Both the position numbers and the translations under genes were made by a program. Shown here one piece after another: positions 63,301 through 64,000 of a stretch of 64,000 bases of DNA. Positions within the stretch are counted from its first letter, which is position 1, and each line of letters begins with the position of its first letter. The notes under the pieces are model-generated. The model worked only from the letters and a program-made list of their open reading frames with translations, searched no databases and was not told the origin of the DNA. Origin of the DNA: Mactra quadrangularis (taxonomy: Eukaryota > Mollusca > Bivalvia > Venerida > Mactridae); NCBI GenBank assembly GCA_025267735.1, contig CM046294.1, positions 38,935,570 to 38,999,569 on the forward strand, in the 5' to 3' direction.

Positions 63301-63666
63301 CTAGTCTAAAATTCGAATATGATTTGGCCAACATGCATTTTGCAATCGTACAAGCCTTATAACAACATATTAAAATGTTAAAATATATCAATTTGCTAAA
63401 TTGCTCTTGATAAGTTTAATGGGTTAATTTTACTTTGTTTTAATAAGTAAAAATTGTTTACTTTTGTTTGTACATATCTTTTATTTTTTTGTTCATAATT
63501 CGTATTTTGTTGAATGGGAATAACACGTCCATCCGTAAATTTGATACACGTAAAAGTACAAAATATTTGTATTTTAGGGTCCCCAATTATGAAATGGTAA
63601 ACCTGAATAACGTAGAGTCCCCACAGTACTCAACTTTAGATCAAACAGAACAATGCACAACCGATG
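54354..63666 (+). CDS. Gene C: nephrin-like receptor, 6 Ig + FN3 + transmembrane + B-type tail (3' end outside)
   Basis: Spliced model: 54354-54393, 54787-55146, 55492-55848, 56586-56921, 57655-57933, 58320-58604, 58934-59227, 59550-59846, 60832-60945, 62073-62103, 62487-62537 and 63578-63666, with GT..AG junctions and closing phases. At least 844 codons lie in the window. Equivalents of Ig5 and Ig6 of gene A are absent. Two further tail exons seen in gene B are recognisable at 62981 and 63194 but have lost their donor sites. The exon after 63666 should carry the stop and lies beyond the window, or was not recognised. Gene C pairs an A-like ectodomain with a B-like tail, so it links the two. 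Confidence 0.8.
54787..55146 (+). CDS. Gene C exon 2: Ig domain 1 (four-cysteine type)
   Basis: CQSSSLVV, TFVCNV, LTRWTYLSGPTGTSLMSYQN, NGLCTVSP, YSYACNST, LSCKD. Many residues are shared with gene A Ig1. Acceptor TTCCAG, donor GTAATA. Confidence 0.85.
55492..55848 (+). CDS. Gene C exon 3: Ig domain 2 (four-cysteine type)
   Basis: GSCSYCQP, AQFACSV, VNWNRN, NGKCIT, YSCSHTVYQVT, YMCTPS, then DGTGSNWIL. Paralogue of gene A 25256-25600. Acceptor TTTTAG, donor GTAATT. Confidence 0.85.
56586..56921 (+). CDS. Gene C exon 4: Ig domain 3
   Basis: LEFTCTTSTARPTASVYWYR and KIFCRANN. Paralogue of gene A exon 4. Acceptor TTTCAG, donor GTAAGT. Confidence 0.85.
57655..57933 (+). CDS. Gene C exon 5: Ig domain 4 with a weak donor
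   Basis: NLSCSVKGGNPTPTLSWSC and GRCTCKSH. The expected donor position has GTTAAG, weaker than the GTGAGT of gene A. If it is not used, reading runs into TAA two codons later (SILS-stop) and gives a secreted four-Ig form. Confidence 0.75.
58320..58604 (+). CDS. Gene C exon 6: Ig7-type domain
   Basis: VTFICTADSNPEAVMTLRHE and SDAGTYYCSATN; core Trp absent. 285 bp, as in gene A. Acceptor TCTCAG, donor GTAAGT. Confidence 0.85.
58934..59227 (+). CDS. Gene C exon 7: Ig8-type domain, cysteine-free
   Basis: ITVNVIAFPSPTFLW and DFTKYRVIVKNKVGQ, without the two Ig cysteines. Acceptor TACCAG, donor GTAAGA. Confidence 0.8.
59550..59846 (+). CDS. Gene C exon 8: fibronectin type III domain
   Basis: IPDTPTELIQIQSHTTTSS, IGWRPGYNGGPNQTFYIKF, YDIVIFASNIIGNSSESPV. 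Very close to gene B. Acceptor TTACAG, donor GTAATA. Confidence 0.9.
60378..60500. mobile_element. Possible hAT-type fragment in a gene C intron
   Basis: TAGGGCTGCGGACCG resembles a hAT terminus and is followed by short inverted ATTCA/TGAAT-type patches around 60410-60455. A matching right end was not found. Confidence 0.25.
60832..60945 (+). CDS. Gene C exon 9: transmembrane helix
   Basis: ATQTNLGPLIGGIAGGVTAC then a Val/Ile-rich run ended by LRRFTLFK. GG-spaced small residues are shared with A and B. Acceptor TTCTAG, donor GTAAAT. Confidence 0.85.
60946..62072 (+). other. Long gene C intron
   Basis: No exon with matching phase was found. A patch at about 61817 (AATGTTTACACAAACACG) matches 14826 in the repeat array, so a dispersed repeat lies here. 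Confidence 0.4.
62073..63666 (+). CDS. Gene C tail exons 62073-62103, 62487-62537 and 63578-63666
   Basis: The 31-, 51- and 89-bp exons equal gene B exon lengths exactly. They encode a basic juxtamembrane piece (CWEKRSRKK), an acidic stretch with AYYNTG, then VPNYEMVNL and PQYSTLDQ. YEMV and YSTL are nine residues apart, as in B. The junction of the 51-bp and 89-bp exons is in frame when the two damaged middle exons are left out. Confidence 0.7.
62981..63254 (+). pseudogene. Two damaged gene C tail exons
   Basis: From 62981 LENIINKNNDATAYDFI parallels gene B LEYTTNENNDATAYDEI, and from 63194 VTDRDNNSTEDATSN parallels VTNKDTSAEDLITN. Acceptors (CAATAG, TTGTAG) are intact. At the donor positions used in B there is no GT: AG is followed by AAAATT in the first and by sequence running to a stop in the second. 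They are probably skipped or alternative terminal exons. Confidence 0.55.
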
Positions 63667-64000
63667 GTAAAATACTTCATATACTTACTTTGTATTTAAT
63701 AGACATTAACATTACATATTGTATAAATGTTCAAGCTAATGAAGTCCTTGTTTCTAGTCAAGGTAATTGGATCGGTGATTTGTACATTATGGTTTTTAAT
63801 ATAACTTAAATGTTGTCATAAATAAAGCAGTTTGTTTAATATTAAAGAGGATATCGGCAAAGATGGTACAAATAACTTATATTCGTAATTAATATTATAC
63901 AGTGTCTTCGTTAAGTAATACTTATAAAACCATTTTTTGTCTGAGACCAAATATATCATTATCAATGTTAAGTTTTATATTTTGTCTCACCTAACGCTGA

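Noticed and set aside
1..64000. CRISPR arrays, bacterial operons or viral genes
   Set aside because: No regularly spaced direct repeats of CRISPR type, no compact intronless gene runs and no viral structural or replication genes; the only replication-type enzyme is the LINE reverse transcriptase.

Overview
The window is animal nuclear DNA. It is strongly A+T rich, the genes are split into short exons with GT..AG introns, and between them lie tRNA-derived SINEs, a LINE and many inverted-repeat DNA transposons. The receptor domains, the SINE style and the repeat load suggest a lophotrochozoan, probably a bivalve mollusc. That assignment is inference. No bacterial or viral gene arrangement is present.

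Region 1 (1-23.8 kb) has no convincing host gene. It is a large diverged direct-repeat array with three successive copies starting near 920, 6872 and 15383, and shorter sub-repeats inside each. A nearly full-length LINE (about 15.4-20.67 kb, minus strand) sits in the third copy. Small inverted-repeat elements lie at 587-876, 12.57-12.80 kb and 21.47-21.70 kb.

Region 2 (23.8-64 kb) holds three paralogous cell-surface receptor genes that I rebuilt exon by exon from splice sites and phase. Gene A (+, 23843-34349) has a signal peptide, eight Ig domains, one FN3 domain, a transmembrane helix and a tyrosine-rich tail. Gene B (-, 43749-36874) keeps only the last three Ig domains, FN3, the helix and a complete tail with its stop codon. 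Gene C (+, 54354 to beyond 63666) has a signal peptide, six Ig domains, FN3, the helix and most of a B-type tail, and runs off the window end. Eight Ig plus one FN3 plus a tyrosine-rich tail is the layout of nephrin-type adhesion receptors, but the sequences are too diverged for a gene name.

All ectodomain exons are bounded by phase-1 introns. B and C share one tail design whose exon lengths match base for base. A has an unrelated tail with an NPMY motif and, after an in-frame TAA, ITIM-like and ITSM-like motifs. A local family with shared ectodomains but two tail types, shuffled by inversion, exon loss and intron loss, resembles immune or allorecognition receptor clusters. This is the most interesting system here. 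Binding partner and function cannot be read from sequence.

Between B and C (43.8-54.3 kb) lie a 4.66 kb inverted-repeat element with evenly spaced X-box-like palindromes, SINEs, a hAT-like element, a Tc1 transposase remnant and a duplicated 350-bp block.
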